The translations under genes were made by a program, and so were the position numbers. Below are positions 8,099 through 17,606 of a stretch of DNA of 64,000 nt, one piece after another. Every line of letters begins with the position of its first letter. Within the stretch, counting starts at the first letter, position 1. Origin of the DNA: Candidatus Phyllobacterium onerii (GTDB lineage Bacteria > Pseudomonadota > Alphaproteobacteria > Rhizobiales > Rhizobiaceae); assembly GCF_028331445.1 (NCBI RefSeq), contig NZ_JAQMHX010000003.1, forward strand, positions 310,001-374,000, given 5' to 3'. The notes under the pieces were generated by a model that had not been told where the DNA came from, searched no databases, and saw nothing but the letters and a program-made list of their open reading frames with translations.

Positions 8099-9343
8099 CT
8101 ACTGCGCAGGCGCCATCGTCTCGAGTGAGGCAAAACCTTCCGGTCGATCACCCTCATCGAAGGGCGTCTCCACCTCGACGAACGTGTCGGGGTAAAAGCC
8201 GTTGAAGCGGGTGCGCAGCGATAGCGAGTAAGCACCGATATTACCGATCTCGATCCAGTCTCCAGTGTCGACCGTTTCCGGCAACCAGAACGGGCGTGAC
8301 AGGATATCGACGGAGTCGCACGTTGCGCCGCACACCCGGAACGGCACAATTTCCTTCGGATCGCCATGGCGGTGCTTTTTGGCCGGATCTGGGATGAAGC
8401 GGGCAGGCAGCGTGATCTTGCCGGTCCACGAATCCGACAGCGACGCCCAGATACCGTCATTGATGTAGAGTCGCCTGCCCTTGCGTAAGAGAACACGCAC
8501 GATCAATGAAAACGCCCGAGCGACGATGACCCGGCCCGGTTCTGCCACCAGGGGCAAATCACCAAAACCATACTCCTTGATATCGCCCCGCAGCCGCGAC
8601 ATCAGTTGGCCAAGCGAAGGCATCTCGACATGCTTGCGTCTCGGGTCATGTCCATACTCGGCCGGAAAGCCACCACCAACGTCGAGACCCGCCAAGGGAA
8701 CCCCAGCGCGGTTGCGTACCCAATCAGCCGAGCTCAAGGCACGCTCATAGGTGTCGGGATCCTCGATCTGGCTGCCAACATGAAAACATAGGCCGACCAT
8801 GTAGCCGATCTTGTGGGCGCGCTGCAGAAGCTCGACCGCATGTGCCGGTGCGGCACCAAATTTTTTTGATAGCTCGTAGGCGGCATGTCCCTTGGTTTGC
8901 AGCCGTATGTACAGCGTTATGCTCGCTGGATCGATATCGAGTGCGCGCACGATACGGGTTACCTTGGCGATCTCATCCTCATGGTCCACTGCCAGAACAC
9001 GAATGCCGTAGGTCTCGAGAGCCAGGCGAATATCCGACTGCGCCTTGATCGGGTGCATATAGAGCATCTGCGCATCCGGTGCGACCTTGCGCACCGCTTC
9101 GAACTCTCCCGGGGATGCCACATCGAAAACGCTGATGCCATTGCGTGCCAGCGTTTCGAGCACAAGATTTTCGCCATTGGTCTTGACCGCATAAGCCGTC
9201 TCGCCCGGGAACATCTTCATGAACTGGTGCGCGTCATCGATCAGAACTTGCGGCCGAAAGCAGTAGACTGGCTGATCCGGCCGCAGGGTAAGCGCTGCTT
9301 CACGGGCTGAGGCGAATCGTTGCATCGTTTTGTTCTGCGTCAT
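8099..9343 (-). CDS. PLP-dependent ornithine/lysine decarboxylase family (fold III)
   Basis: Type III (alanine-racemase-fold) decarboxylase of 414 residues, acting on ornithine or lysine to give putrescine or cadaverine. The PLP lysine lies in AYAVKTNGE. The phosphate-binding loop GLDVGGGFPAEYG, the EPGR motif and the C-terminal CGATCDSVDIL with the dimer-interface catalytic Cys-Asp are all present. Substrate choice between ornithine, lysine and diaminopimelate cannot be settled by eye; absence of lysA-type context favours ornithine/lysine. It is divergent from the EamA transporter, with only 124 bases between starts. Confidence 0.88.
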   Translation of the reverse strand: MTQNKTMQRFASAREAALTLRPDQPVYCFRPQVLIDDAHQFMKMFPGETAYAVKTNGENLVLETLARNGISVFDVASPGEFEAVRKVAPDAQMLYMHPIKAQSDIRLALETYGIRVLAVDHEDEIAKVTRIVRALDIDPASITLYIRLQTKGHAAYELSKKFGAAPAHAVELLQRAHKIGYMVGLCFHVGSQIEDPDTYERALSSADWVRNRAGVPLAGLDVGGGFPAEYGHDPRRKHVEMPSLGQLMSRLRGDIKEYGFGDLPLVAEPGRVIVARAFSLIVRVLLRKGRRLYINDGIWASLSDSWTGKITLPARFIPDPAKKHRHGDPKEIVPFRVCGATCDSVDILSRPFWLPETVDTGDWIEIGNIGAYSLSLRTRFNGFYPDTFVEVETPFDEGDRPEGFASLETMAPAQ

Positions 9344-9467
9344 GCAAAACTCTTATCAAGGACAGGTGACAGACGAAAGTCGGTTTCTTGCAGCTGGAAT
9401 CGGGTGGTTTTATACCGTTGAACAGCTAGAAACCTTATTCAGACAGCACTGTCGAAAGGATCTATCC

Positions 9468-10406
9468 GTGTCCACCGCGCAAACAACGTCGCCCAATCCT
9501 CTCGCCATGACCAGCTTTGCATGGTTGCAATTACTCCTGCTTGGCGCAATCTGGGGTGGATCATTCTTCTTTGCACGTGTCGCGGTTCAGGTGGTTCCCC
9601 CGTTGACGTTGGTTCTTTTTCGCGTGGCGGTAGCAGCTCTGGCACTTCATCTCTATCTGCTTGGCCGCGGCATCCGGTTTTGGGACTACCGGGATCATGC
9701 ATTTGAGTTCGCCGGCCTTGGCCTGCTGATGAACGTCATACCCTTTTCCCTGCTCTTCATTGGGCAGACGGTTCTCGGCGCAGGTGTCGAGTCGATCCTC
9801 AATGCCACAACACCGATCTGGACGGTCGTTGTCGCTGCCATCCTTACGGTAGACGAAAGGATCACGATCAACAAACTCGTCGGCATTCTCCTAGGCATAT
9901 TCGGGCTCGTCATCATGATCGGCCCTGGTGTTCTCACGGGTCCCGGTGGTCCGCTTTGGGCTGAAATTGCTGTCATCGGCGCCACCCTCTCCTACGCTTT
10001 TGCCGGCATTCTGGCGAAGCGCTTCAAGGGAGTGCCACCCACAGTAACCTCCACCGGTCAAATGACCGCGTCCACGCTCATCATGATACCCGTGGTGCTC
10101 ATCTACGACGGCGTTCCTGCCGTAGCGAACATCGATACCGGTGTCTGGTTGGCCATCCTCGGTCTTGGCCTCCTGTCGACCGCTTTCGCCTATATCCTCT
10201 ATTTTTCGATCGTCCGGACGGCCGGCGCAACAAATGCATCACTCGTCACTTTGATCGTTCCAGTCAGTGCTATTCTGCTTGGAACAATTTTTCTCGACGA
10301 GGAGCTCGCGCTTCAGGACTTCCTCGGCATGGCATTGATCGCTCTTGGATTGTTGACGATTGATGGCAGGCTGTTCGCAGCACTGCAAAAGCGCCAAAAA
10401 GCCTAA
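9468..10406 (+). CDS. EamA-family (DMT) transporter
   Basis: Integral membrane transporter of the drug/metabolite superfamily with two EamA repeats and about ten helices; 312 residues from the GTG at 9468, which has AAAGGA seven bases upstream. The longer open frame from 9330 runs into the divergent decarboxylase gene and is not used. The first repeat begins LLLGAIWGGSFFFARVAV; the second begins near ATLSYAFAGILAKRF. Substrate unknown. The head-to-head position with an amine-producing decarboxylase makes amine or amino-acid export a reasonable guess, no more. Confidence 0.85.
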   Translation: MSTAQTTSPNPLAMTSFAWLQLLLLGAIWGGSFFFARVAVQVVPPLTLVLFRVAVAALALHLYLLGRGIRFWDYRDHAFEFAGLGLLMNVIPFSLLFIGQTVLGAGVESILNATTPIWTVVVAAILTVDERITINKLVGILLGIFGLVIMIGPGVLTGPGGPLWAEIAVIGATLSYAFAGILAKRFKGVPPTVTSTGQMTASTLIMIPVVLIYDGVPAVANIDTGVWLAILGLGLLSTAFAYILYFSIVRTAGATNASLVTLIVPVSAILLGTIFLDEELALQDFLGMALIALGLLTIDGRLFAALQKRQKA

Positions 10407-10710
10407 AGTTTTCAATATACCGTTAGCCTTATTGCTCGGGGTCCGCGGCTTAATTCTGGCCTAATTGTGGCAAAGTTCGAGCTACACCCCGCCTGTGTGA
10501 CCTTTTTGCTGCACTGCAAAAATATACCGCTTTTGGGAACATTTTATCGTGATTTGAATATTTTTCACCGCTCTAAATGGGTTTAAATTCAAAAACTTAG
10601 GTTTAGACGGCAAAAAATTTCTACTATCCATGTCACAAGACCGCAATATTTGGGCTTTTTATGTGGCAAATTTGCGCTATGCTAAATGGGTTAACTGCAG
10701 GAGACGAGCG
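10407..10710. other. AT-rich intergenic region upstream of a peptide gene
   Basis: About 300 bases between the EamA gene and the 28-residue peptide gene. The sequence is noticeably AT-rich, and a plausible -10 (TATGCT, about 10677-10682) lies 29 bases before the peptide start. No clear -35 was found at the right spacing. Confidence 0.4.
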
Positions 10711-10797
10711 ATGGGACTAACTCGATCGATGAATGTCCTTATGATCTGTGCAGCGTTCGCATTTATTGGTGCAATGGTCGTAGGACTAATCCCCTGA
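10711..10797 (+). CDS. Small membrane peptide (28 aa)
   Basis: A complete 28-codon gene: ATG preceded by GCAGGAGACGAGCG (a good ribosome-binding site), one hydrophobic helix (MNVLMICAAFAFIGAMVVG), and a stop. A strong terminator follows 60 bases later. The unit of promoter-like AT-rich sequence, Shine-Dalgarno, single-helix peptide and terminator argues for a real small membrane protein. I seem to recall similar peptides in other rhizobia but cannot verify this. Function unknown. Confidence 0.6.
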   Translation: MGLTRSMNVLMICAAFAFIGAMVVGLIP

Positions 10798-10858
10798 TTG
10801 TAAATAAGAGCGCTACGAAGATGGTCTCTGACCGTTAAGCGAATAAAAAACAGGAAGG

Positions 10859-10887
10859 CGGCCCGGTTATAGCAACCGGGCCGTTTT
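10859..10887 (+). terminator. Rho-independent terminator
   Basis: CGGCCCGGTT at 10859-10868 pairs with AACCGGGCCG at 10874-10883 over a 5-base loop, followed by TTTT. It ends the small peptide transcript. It may also act on the converging metF transcript, though the minus-strand side has a weaker T-rich tract. Confidence 0.8.
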
Positions 10888-10900
10888 CGTTTCAAATTGC

Positions 10901-11830
10901 CTAGGCTGCAGCACCGGCAAGACTGGCCTCAACCGCATTGCTGCCACCAGGACGAATGCCAATCAAATGACAGATGGCGAAGGGTAGATCAGCCCGGTTC
11001 ATTGTGTAGAAATGGAAATCCTGAATACCGCGCTCGACCAGATCGAGCACCTGTTCGGCGGCAACCGCTGACGAGACCAAGGCGTGCGTCTGCGGGTCAT
11101 TGTCCAGCCCGTCAAACCGCTCGGCAAGCCATGCGGGAATATGGGTTCCGGCTTTCGAGCAAAAATTGGTGACCTGCGTGAAATTATGGATCGGCAATAT
11201 GCCGGGCAGGATCGGAATATAGATACCAGCGCGGCGAACCTTTTCAACGTAACGTTCATAAAGATCGTTCTCGAAAAAGAACTGCGTGATCGCCCGCGTC
11301 GCGCCATTGTCGACCTTGCGCTTCAGCATGTCGATATCCGTGGCAAAATCTGGACTTTCTGGATGCTTTTCCGGATACGCGGAGACGGAAATGTCGAAGT
11401 CCGCGAAGGCTTTGAGTCCCGCGACCAGCTCGGCGCCGTTCTCATAGCCACCTGGAGTTGGTTTATAGTGCGCGCCGACGCCGCCGGCCGGATCGCCGCG
11501 CAACGCCACAAAGCGCTTGACGCCCATGGCCGCAAACTCGCGCACAACCGTATCCACTTCTTCCTTAGTCGCATCGACGCAGGTCAAATGGGCGGCGGCA
11601 TTGACGTCGGTTTCAGTCAAAATCCGCTTGATTGTACGGGCAGTACGCTCCCGAGTGGTGCCGCCGGCACCGTAAGTCACCGATACGAAATCAGGATTGA
11701 GTGGCGCAAGGCGCGTCACCGTTTCCCAAAGCCGCTCTTCCATGACTTCCGTCTTCGGCGGGAAAAACTCAAACGAAACACGGATATTTGACCCAATATC
11801 CGAACGGCGGGACTGGCGGAAAAAACTCAT
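10901..11830 (-). CDS. metF: 5,10-methylenetetrahydrofolate reductase
   Basis: Reduces methylene-THF to methyl-THF for methionine synthesis; FAD TIM-barrel enzyme of 309 residues. The ATG at 11830 (MSFFRQSRRSDIG) overlaps the upstream stop by one base as TAATG. The longer frame is rejected because it lies inside the upstream gene. Family motifs are visible: SFEFFPPKTE near the N-terminus, FVSVTYGAGGTTRERT, AHLTCVDATKEEV, ALRGDP and a C-terminal GIQDFHFYTMNRAD. It is the second gene of a two-gene operon with the ArsR-methyltransferase regulator. Confidence 0.96.
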   Translation of the reverse strand: MSFFRQSRRSDIGSNIRVSFEFFPPKTEVMEERLWETVTRLAPLNPDFVSVTYGAGGTTRERTARTIKRILTETDVNAAAHLTCVDATKEEVDTVVREFAAMGVKRFVALRGDPAGGVGAHYKPTPGGYENGAELVAGLKAFADFDISVSAYPEKHPESPDFATDIDMLKRKVDNGATRAITQFFFENDLYERYVEKVRRAGIYIPILPGILPIHNFTQVTNFCSKAGTHIPAWLAERFDGLDNDPQTHALVSSAVAAEQVLDLVERGIQDFHFYTMNRADLPFAICHLIGIRPGGSNAVEASLAGAAA

Positions 11831-12837
11831 TATACGCTCTCCGTTATGCGGGAGGTTGAATCGGGATCGGCGATCAGCAGGCGTGGGTCGCGTGCCAGCC
11901 ACAATTTGACGGTCAGTTTGTCATCGCCCTTCGGTTGTAGATCGCGACTCTCTTCGAGCATCAATCCAGCCTCGGTCAGCCAGTCGCGCATCTGCCCGTC
12001 ATTGAATCCAAGACGCACATGCGCATGATTGTCGCGCAGGAACTCAAGCTCATGCGGGGCAAAATCGACGATCAACATTCGCCCGCCTGCCCGCAACGCG
12101 CGCGCCGCTTCGCGGATTGCTTCCGCCGGATTGTCGAGAAAGTGCAGGACCTGATGAATGGTTACGAGATCGAACGACTCCCGATCGACCGGCAGCGAAT
12201 AGACGTCGCCGTGGCGAACCTGCGCGTTGGTAATGCCATCGCGGTCAAGGTTTGAACGGGCAATAGTCAGCATGTCGCGATTGATGTCGATGCCGACACC
12301 GCGCACATAGAGCGGCGCAAAAAGCTCCAGAAGGCGGCCTGTGCCAGTCCCAACGTCGAGCATGGCCTGGAAGGGTTTGCGACCGACGATCTTGATGAGC
12401 GCGTCCTCAACCGCGCCATCCGGGACATGCAATGAACGGATCGCGTCCCAGCTGGTGGCATTGGCGCTGAAGTAGGCAGCTGCACGCTCACGACGCTGCA
12501 GCTTCACTGAGGAAAGGCGTTCAAGATCACGCTCCAACAGCGGATCTTCGTTGTCCAGACGATCCAGAAGAGAGCGCGCGATGTCGCCGACGATCAGCGA
12601 TTCTGCCAAACGGAAATAAGCCCAGGAACCTTCCTGATAACGGTTGATGAGGCTTGCTTCAAACAGGAGCTTGAGGTGGCGTGACACACGTGGCTGTGAC
12701 TGGCCGAGAATAGTCGTAAGGTCTGAAACTGTCAGGTCGCCGCGCGACAAGAGCGCCAGAATACGCAAACGGCTTGGCTCGGCCGCTGCTTTCAGCGTAT
12801 CGACCATCAGATCAAGATTGAGATTACGCTTGTCCAT
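11830..12837 (-). CDS. ArsR-type regulator fused to SAM-dependent methyltransferase
   Basis: Protein of 335 residues with two domains. Residues about 5-90 form an ArsR winged helix (EPSRLRILALLSRGDLTVSDL, SQPRVSRHLKLLFEASLI), and about 140-320 a class I methyltransferase (MLDVGTGTGRLLELF, FDLVTIHQVLHFLDNP, GGRMLIVDFAPHE). Such fusions next to methionine genes are known in alphaproteobacteria as SahR/SamR-like regulators sensing S-adenosyl compounds; assignment here is inference. It lacks an arsenite-type CxC motif. A 20-base palindrome upstream of its start is the likely operator. It is co-transcribed with metF. Confidence 0.88.
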   Translation of the reverse strand: MDKRNLNLDLMVDTLKAAAEPSRLRILALLSRGDLTVSDLTTILGQSQPRVSRHLKLLFEASLINRYQEGSWAYFRLAESLIVGDIARSLLDRLDNEDPLLERDLERLSSVKLQRRERAAAYFSANATSWDAIRSLHVPDGAVEDALIKIVGRKPFQAMLDVGTGTGRLLELFAPLYVRGVGIDINRDMLTIARSNLDRDGITNAQVRHGDVYSLPVDRESFDLVTIHQVLHFLDNPAEAIREAARALRAGGRMLIVDFAPHELEFLRDNHAHVRLGFNDGQMRDWLTEAGLMLEESRDLQPKGDDKLTVKLWLARDPRLLIADPDSTSRITESV

Positions 12838-12852
12838 TATTCACCTCAAAAG

Positions 12853-12872
12853 ACATAAAGATATGTTTATGT
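12853..12872. promoter_or_regulatory. Candidate ArsR-type operator
   Basis: ACATAAAGATATGTTTATGT is an inverted repeat with 7-bp arms (ACATAAA/TTTATGT), 16 bases upstream of the ArsR-methyltransferase start. ArsR-family repressors bind AT-rich imperfect palindromes of this size, so autoregulation of the regulator-metF operon is likely. Confidence 0.6.
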
Positions 12873-12962
12873 GAGAAATCGAATTTTGGCAAGTTGTTTT
12901 TGCCGTTGACGACAAATTTTGCCGCGTTTGAAATACGACAAAGAATCACGCAAGGAACCTGC

Positions 12963-14013
<1,051 letters not shown>

Positions 14014-14027
14014 TTAAGCTATGAGGT

Positions 14028-14182
14028 CCGGCCGGTCTTCTGACTGAGGTTCATCTGAACCGCGCGCCTTCCGGTATATCCGTGGCATATGCGCGGCCCA
14101 TCCCCTTTACAGCGTTGGGCACGTGCCGGATTCTCACCGGCTTCCCGATTCTCCTGCAAAAAGCAGGCACCGGACCTTCAGT
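14028..14182 (-). promoter_or_regulatory. Cobalamin riboswitch
   Basis: Read on the minus strand, the leader of bluB carries the conserved cobalamin core: GGTGCCTG early, GGGAAGCCGGTGAGAATCC in the middle, a GCCACGG-like segment, GAAGGCGCG, and near the end AGTCAGAAGACCGGCC corresponding to the B12-box region. Order and spacing fit the class. Adenosylcobalamin binding would shut down bluB. Boundaries are approximate. Confidence 0.9.
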
Positions 14183-14215
14183 CCATTCGCCATAGAAAAG
14201 CTCTTGGCGCAAGCC

Positions 14216-14824
14216 TTAGATCGGATAAATCCATTGCTCAGGCACCCGTACATCGACTTTTTCACCGGCGCGAATGGTGCCCGGTTTCTCGATCCAGGCG
14301 ACGATACCACGCAGGCGCTTCGAGACCCTGACGAAGTCAAGCGCTGTCGTCGTGTGATCTTCTGTGTCTGCATGTTCGCCGATGGAGCGTCCCGCCACTT
14401 TGCAAGGGGCATTTTGCCCGTCGACCTTCAGGGTGACGCCTCCTTCGAAGAACATCAGCGTCCGTGGCGGCAGCATCGAAAGCGCCGGAATACCGTCAAT
14501 GACCATGTTGCCGCCGATCCATTCAGCCTTCAAATCAGACAATCCCATGCCAGCAGCGACATCCGCTAGTTCGTCCGATGCGAGAATGGAAAGCTGGCGC
14601 TCGTTGCGCATTTCCGTGCCGCGCGGATACCAGGGCTCACGCCCGCCGGACTTGCGCGTCGGACCCGCATGAAAATCGCCGACGATCCCGTCGAATGTGA
14701 GCTCAAGAGAAGCTGCTGGCGTCGTGACAAAGTCGCCTGCGAGAGCTTCGAACAGTCCACTTACCCGCCCGCTGAGCTTGCGTGAAGGGAGTATTTCGGT
14801 TCTGGTTTCAAACAGGTCGGTCAT
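14216..14824 (-). CDS. MOSC-domain protein
   Basis: Protein of 202 residues with a MOSC domain, the sulfur-carrying module of molybdenum cofactor sulfurases and of YiiM-like proteins. The likely sulfur-bearing Cys lies in NAPCKVAG, and the fold's GIVGDFHAG and RQLSILASDEL segments are present. The ATG at 14824 is chosen because GGAGTGG precedes it. There is no N-terminal PLP domain, so it is a stand-alone type that may take part in molybdoenzyme-linked reduction. It reads away from the bluB leader region and is probably monocistronic. Confidence 0.85.
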   Translation of the reverse strand: MTDLFETRTEILPSRKLSGRVSGLFEALAGDFVTTPAASLELTFDGIVGDFHAGPTRKSGGREPWYPRGTEMRNERQLSILASDELADVAAGMGLSDLKAEWIGGNMVIDGIPALSMLPPRTLMFFEGGVTLKVDGQNAPCKVAGRSIGEHADTEDHTTTALDFVRVSKRLRGIVAWIEKPGTIRAGEKVDVRVPEQWIYPI

Positions 14825-14942
14825 TGCGCCACTCCGTGAGACTCCCCGCATACTAGAAATTCAAGCCACGAAAACCAGCAAATAAGCCTGATGGGTTCGT
14901 CAAAAATGGTGATGGGAGAACGTCTCCGCCTCCCACTACCGT

Positions 14943-16592
14943 TTATCGAGTTAGCGGCTTGTAGCTAGGACGCTTCGGGTTGACACTGTCCGGACCAAGG
15001 CGGCGGATCTTGTCGTTCTCGTAGTCCTCGAAATTGCCTTCGAACCATTCCACATGACTGTCGCCTTCGAATGCGAGAATATGCGTCGCCAGCCGGTCGA
15101 GGAACATGCGATCATGGCTGATGATCACGGCGCAGCCTGCATATTTTTCCAGCGCGTCCTCAAGCGCCGCCAACGTTTCGGTGTCGAGATCGTTGGTGGG
15201 CTCATCGAGCAGAAGAACATTGCCACCAGCCTGCAGCATCTTGGCGAGATGCACGCGATTGCGCTGACCGCCGGAGAGATTGCCGACTTTCTGCTGCTGA
15301 TCGCCGCCCTTGAAGTTGAATGCCGAGACATAGGCGCGGGAGTTCATCTCGTACTTGCCGAGCTTGATGATTTCATTACCGCCCGAGATTTCTTCCCAGA
15401 CGTTCTTGTCGGCCTTGAGATGATCGCGGCTCTGATCGACATAGCCGAGATGCACGGTTTCACCGACACGGATGGAACCGGAATCGGGCTTTTCCTGCCC
15501 GGTGATCATCTTGAACAGGGTGGTTTTACCTGCACCGTTGGGTCCGATAATGCCGACAATGCCGCCGGGTGGCAGCTTGAATGTAAGGTTTTCGATGAGC
15601 AGTCGATCGCCGAAGGATTTGGTGAGACCTTCCGCTTCGATCACCACCTGGCCAAGGCGCTCGCCTGCCGGGATAAGAATCTGTGCATCGCCCGGCCGCT
15701 GATCGTTGGCTGCATCCACCAAGGCGTCATAGGCCTTGATACGCGCTTTCGACTTCGCCTGACGCGCCTTGGGGCTCGCCGAAATCCATTCGCGCTCGCG
15801 TTCCAGAGCTTTCTGGCGCGAATCGTCTTCGCGGCCTTCCTGCTGCATGCGCTTGGCCTTGGCACCGAGATAGGCCGAGTAGTTGCCTTCATAAGGAATA
15901 CCGCGACCGCGATCGAGTTCGAGAATCCAGCCTGTAACATTGTCGAGGAAGTAGCGATCGTGGGTGATCAGCAGTACCGAACCCTTGTATTCGCGCAGAT
16001 GCTTTTCCAGCCACGCCGTGGTTTCCGCGTCCAGATGGTTGGTCGGCTCGTCAAGGAGCAACAGGTCCGGTTGCGATAGCAGAAGACGGCATAGAGCCAC
16101 GCGGCGGCGTTCACCGCCGGAAAGGTTGGTTACCTCGCTGTCTCCAGGCGGGCAGCGCAATGCTTCCATGGCCATCTCGACCTGCGATTCCAGGTCCCAG
16201 AGATTCTTGGAATCGATGATATCCTGCAACTTCGCGCCCTCGTCGGCGGTCTCGTCGGAATAATTCATCATGACTTCATTGTAGCGGTCGAGAATGGCCT
16301 TCTTGTCGGCAACTCCGTCCATGACGTTGCCCATCACATCCTTTGTGGGATCAAGAATGGGCTCCTGGGCGAGATAACCAACTGTCGCGCCTTCGGCCAG
16401 CCAGGCCTCGCCTGTATATTCTCTGTCCATACCAGCCATGATCTTGAGGATCGTCGACTTACCTGCACCGTTCGGTCCGAGGATACCGATCTTGGCATCG
16501 GGGTAGAAAGAAAGATGAATGTTTTCAAGAACCTTCTTGGTTCCATATGCCTTGTTCAGGCCGGCCATATGATAGATGAATTGGCGTGCCAT
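14943..16592 (-). CDS. ettA: Energy-dependent translational throttle protein, ABC-F
   Basis: ABC-F ATPase of 549 residues that binds the ribosomal E site and gates the first elongation step depending on ATP/ADP. It has two nucleotide-binding domains: Walker A GILGPNGAGKST and GIIGPNGAGKTT, ABC signatures LSGGERRRV and LSGGQRNRV, and Walker B LLLLDEPTNHLD and VLLLDEPTNDLD. The EttA arm insertion and the linker rich in Lys/Arg lie between. The start is MARQFIYHMAGLNKAYG at 16592, the usual EttA N-terminus. The longer frame reaches into the repeat element at 16623 and is spurious. Confidence 0.96.
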   Translation of the reverse strand: MARQFIYHMAGLNKAYGTKKVLENIHLSFYPDAKIGILGPNGAGKSTILKIMAGMDREYTGEAWLAEGATVGYLAQEPILDPTKDVMGNVMDGVADKKAILDRYNEVMMNYSDETADEGAKLQDIIDSKNLWDLESQVEMAMEALRCPPGDSEVTNLSGGERRRVALCRLLLSQPDLLLLDEPTNHLDAETTAWLEKHLREYKGSVLLITHDRYFLDNVTGWILELDRGRGIPYEGNYSAYLGAKAKRMQQEGREDDSRQKALEREREWISASPKARQAKSKARIKAYDALVDAANDQRPGDAQILIPAGERLGQVVIEAEGLTKSFGDRLLIENLTFKLPPGGIVGIIGPNGAGKTTLFKMITGQEKPDSGSIRVGETVHLGYVDQSRDHLKADKNVWEEISGGNEIIKLGKYEMNSRAYVSAFNFKGGDQQQKVGNLSGGQRNRVHLAKMLQAGGNVLLLDEPTNDLDTETLAALEDALEKYAGCAVIISHDRMFLDRLATHILAFEGDSHVEWFEGNFEDYENDKIRRLGPDSVNPKRPSYKPLTR

Positions 16593-16622
16593 AACGCGCG
16601 TCACTCCGGTGTTCGGGATTTG

Positions 16623-16893
16623 AGAGCGGTTTGCAGTCATATTGGATCAGTTCTGTTTCCCGGATGGCGAGACAATCCACTAGGAAGGTGGCGAGGCCGA
16701 TGTTTACCCATCGGACGATGCCGCCTGACAAAGTGGGTGTCCGCAAGCCGGAAACCCGAAGGGCCGGGTGAATTTGCTTCAAATCCTTCGGGCTTCGGCT
16801 TCGCCCGCACCACCAGTGCGGCCTCGCCAAACCCCTCGACCTTGAACCAAATTCCCTCCGGCAGAACGATCAAATATGACTGCAAACCGCTCT
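16623..16893. mobile_element. 271-bp MITE-like element with terminal inverted repeats, copy A
   Basis: Bounded by a 33-base arm at 16623-16655 (starts AGAGCGGTTTGCAGTCATAT) and its near-perfect complement at 16862-16893. The interior, read on the minus strand, contains CCCTTCGGGTTTCC, TTGTCAGGCGGC, CATCGGCCTCGCCACCTTCC and GTGGATTGTCTCGCCA. All of these also occur in the same order in copy B at 36456-36726. Both copies are exactly 271 bp. It has no transposase and lies 30 bases upstream of the ettA start, where it may carry or separate promoter signals. Confidence 0.8.
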
Positions 16894-17427
16894 GGGGACA
16901 TGAATTTGCGCCGTATGTAGGCGAAAGGGGCTCCGGTGGCAATGGATGGGTGGTTTATTTCGGGCATCTGCTGAGGTTAAGCCCCTTCTTTGCCACGCCC
17001 GCTTTCGCGTCTGGCCATTGTTTGCATGCTGGGAAGACGGGCGGTCGTCGAAGCGCGTCTTTGTAGATAAATAATGCGATCCGAAGACCGCCCGTCCGGC
17101 GACTTTTGATCCCGTCCGTTCCGCTTGGGAGGCTTGACGTTGGGTGAATTGCTTCGCCCGCTGCCGAAAGCCCCTTTCGAAGTGCTCGTCCAGCACACGC
17201 CAGTCGTAGTACCGGCAGGGGAACCCTTGGACGGAACTTCCCCGGACAGCGGGTCCGTTACCCGCCATCGGAGGCGCCGATCCTCTCCCCACTTCGAACG
17301 GCTCCGGAAGCAGTTCCCGTGAAGAGGACGGGGAGAAGGATAAGTCAGGTTTGGAGGGCGTGGATAAGTAGCCACGATTATTTTTGTCAGGAGGTTTGAT
17401 GGGGTGTCTTCGCGGCTGCTAATTTTG
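16894..17427. other. GC-rich gene-poor region of unknown nature
   Basis: About 530 bases between the 271-bp element and the 48-bp palindrome. Open frames run on both strands (minus 16870-17292 and 16977-17522, plus 17125-17322), but none has a ribosome-binding site or recognisable domain. A strong hairpin has arms GACGGGCGGTC at 17036-17046 and its complement at 17086-17096. Low stop density plus stems would suit a structured RNA or a decayed gene. I could not match a known RNA family. Confidence 0.4.
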
Positions 17428-17606
17428 CCGGATGGCAATGCTGCTGTGCGTGGTTCGACAAGCTCACCATGAGGGGGGTGGGTGGGCTGCACGACAACCG
17501 GCGGCGTCGCGACAGGCATCAACGTTGCTGTTTCTGGCTCCCCGCAATCAACGCACGTCCCTCATGGTGAGCTTGTCGAACCACGCACAGCAGCATTGCC
17601 ATCCGG
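17428..17606. repeat. Perfect 48-bp inverted repeat, REP-like
   Basis: The arm at 17428-17475 (containing GTGGTTCGACAAGCTCACCA) is matched without mismatch by its complement at 17559-17606, across an 83-base spacer. The core GTTCGACAAGCTCACCATGAGG is a REP-like sequence seen dispersed in many proteobacterial genomes. A further hairpin GAAACCGGG/CCCGGTTTC follows at 17621-17655. The remaining bases to 17951 are AT-rich near the hydrolase gene and likely hold its promoter. Confidence 0.85.

Noticed and set aside
9344..9467. speF-type leader upstream of the decarboxylase
   Set aside because: Only 124 bases separate the divergent starts, too short for the long speF motif, and no matching core was seen.
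15054..16079. A 341-codon plus-strand frame
   Set aside because: Opposite ettA; no domain and no ribosome-binding site.
16977..17522. 181-codon minus-strand frame
   Set aside because: Starts inside the 48-bp palindrome, has no ribosome-binding site and no recognisable domain; kept only as part of the unexplained region.
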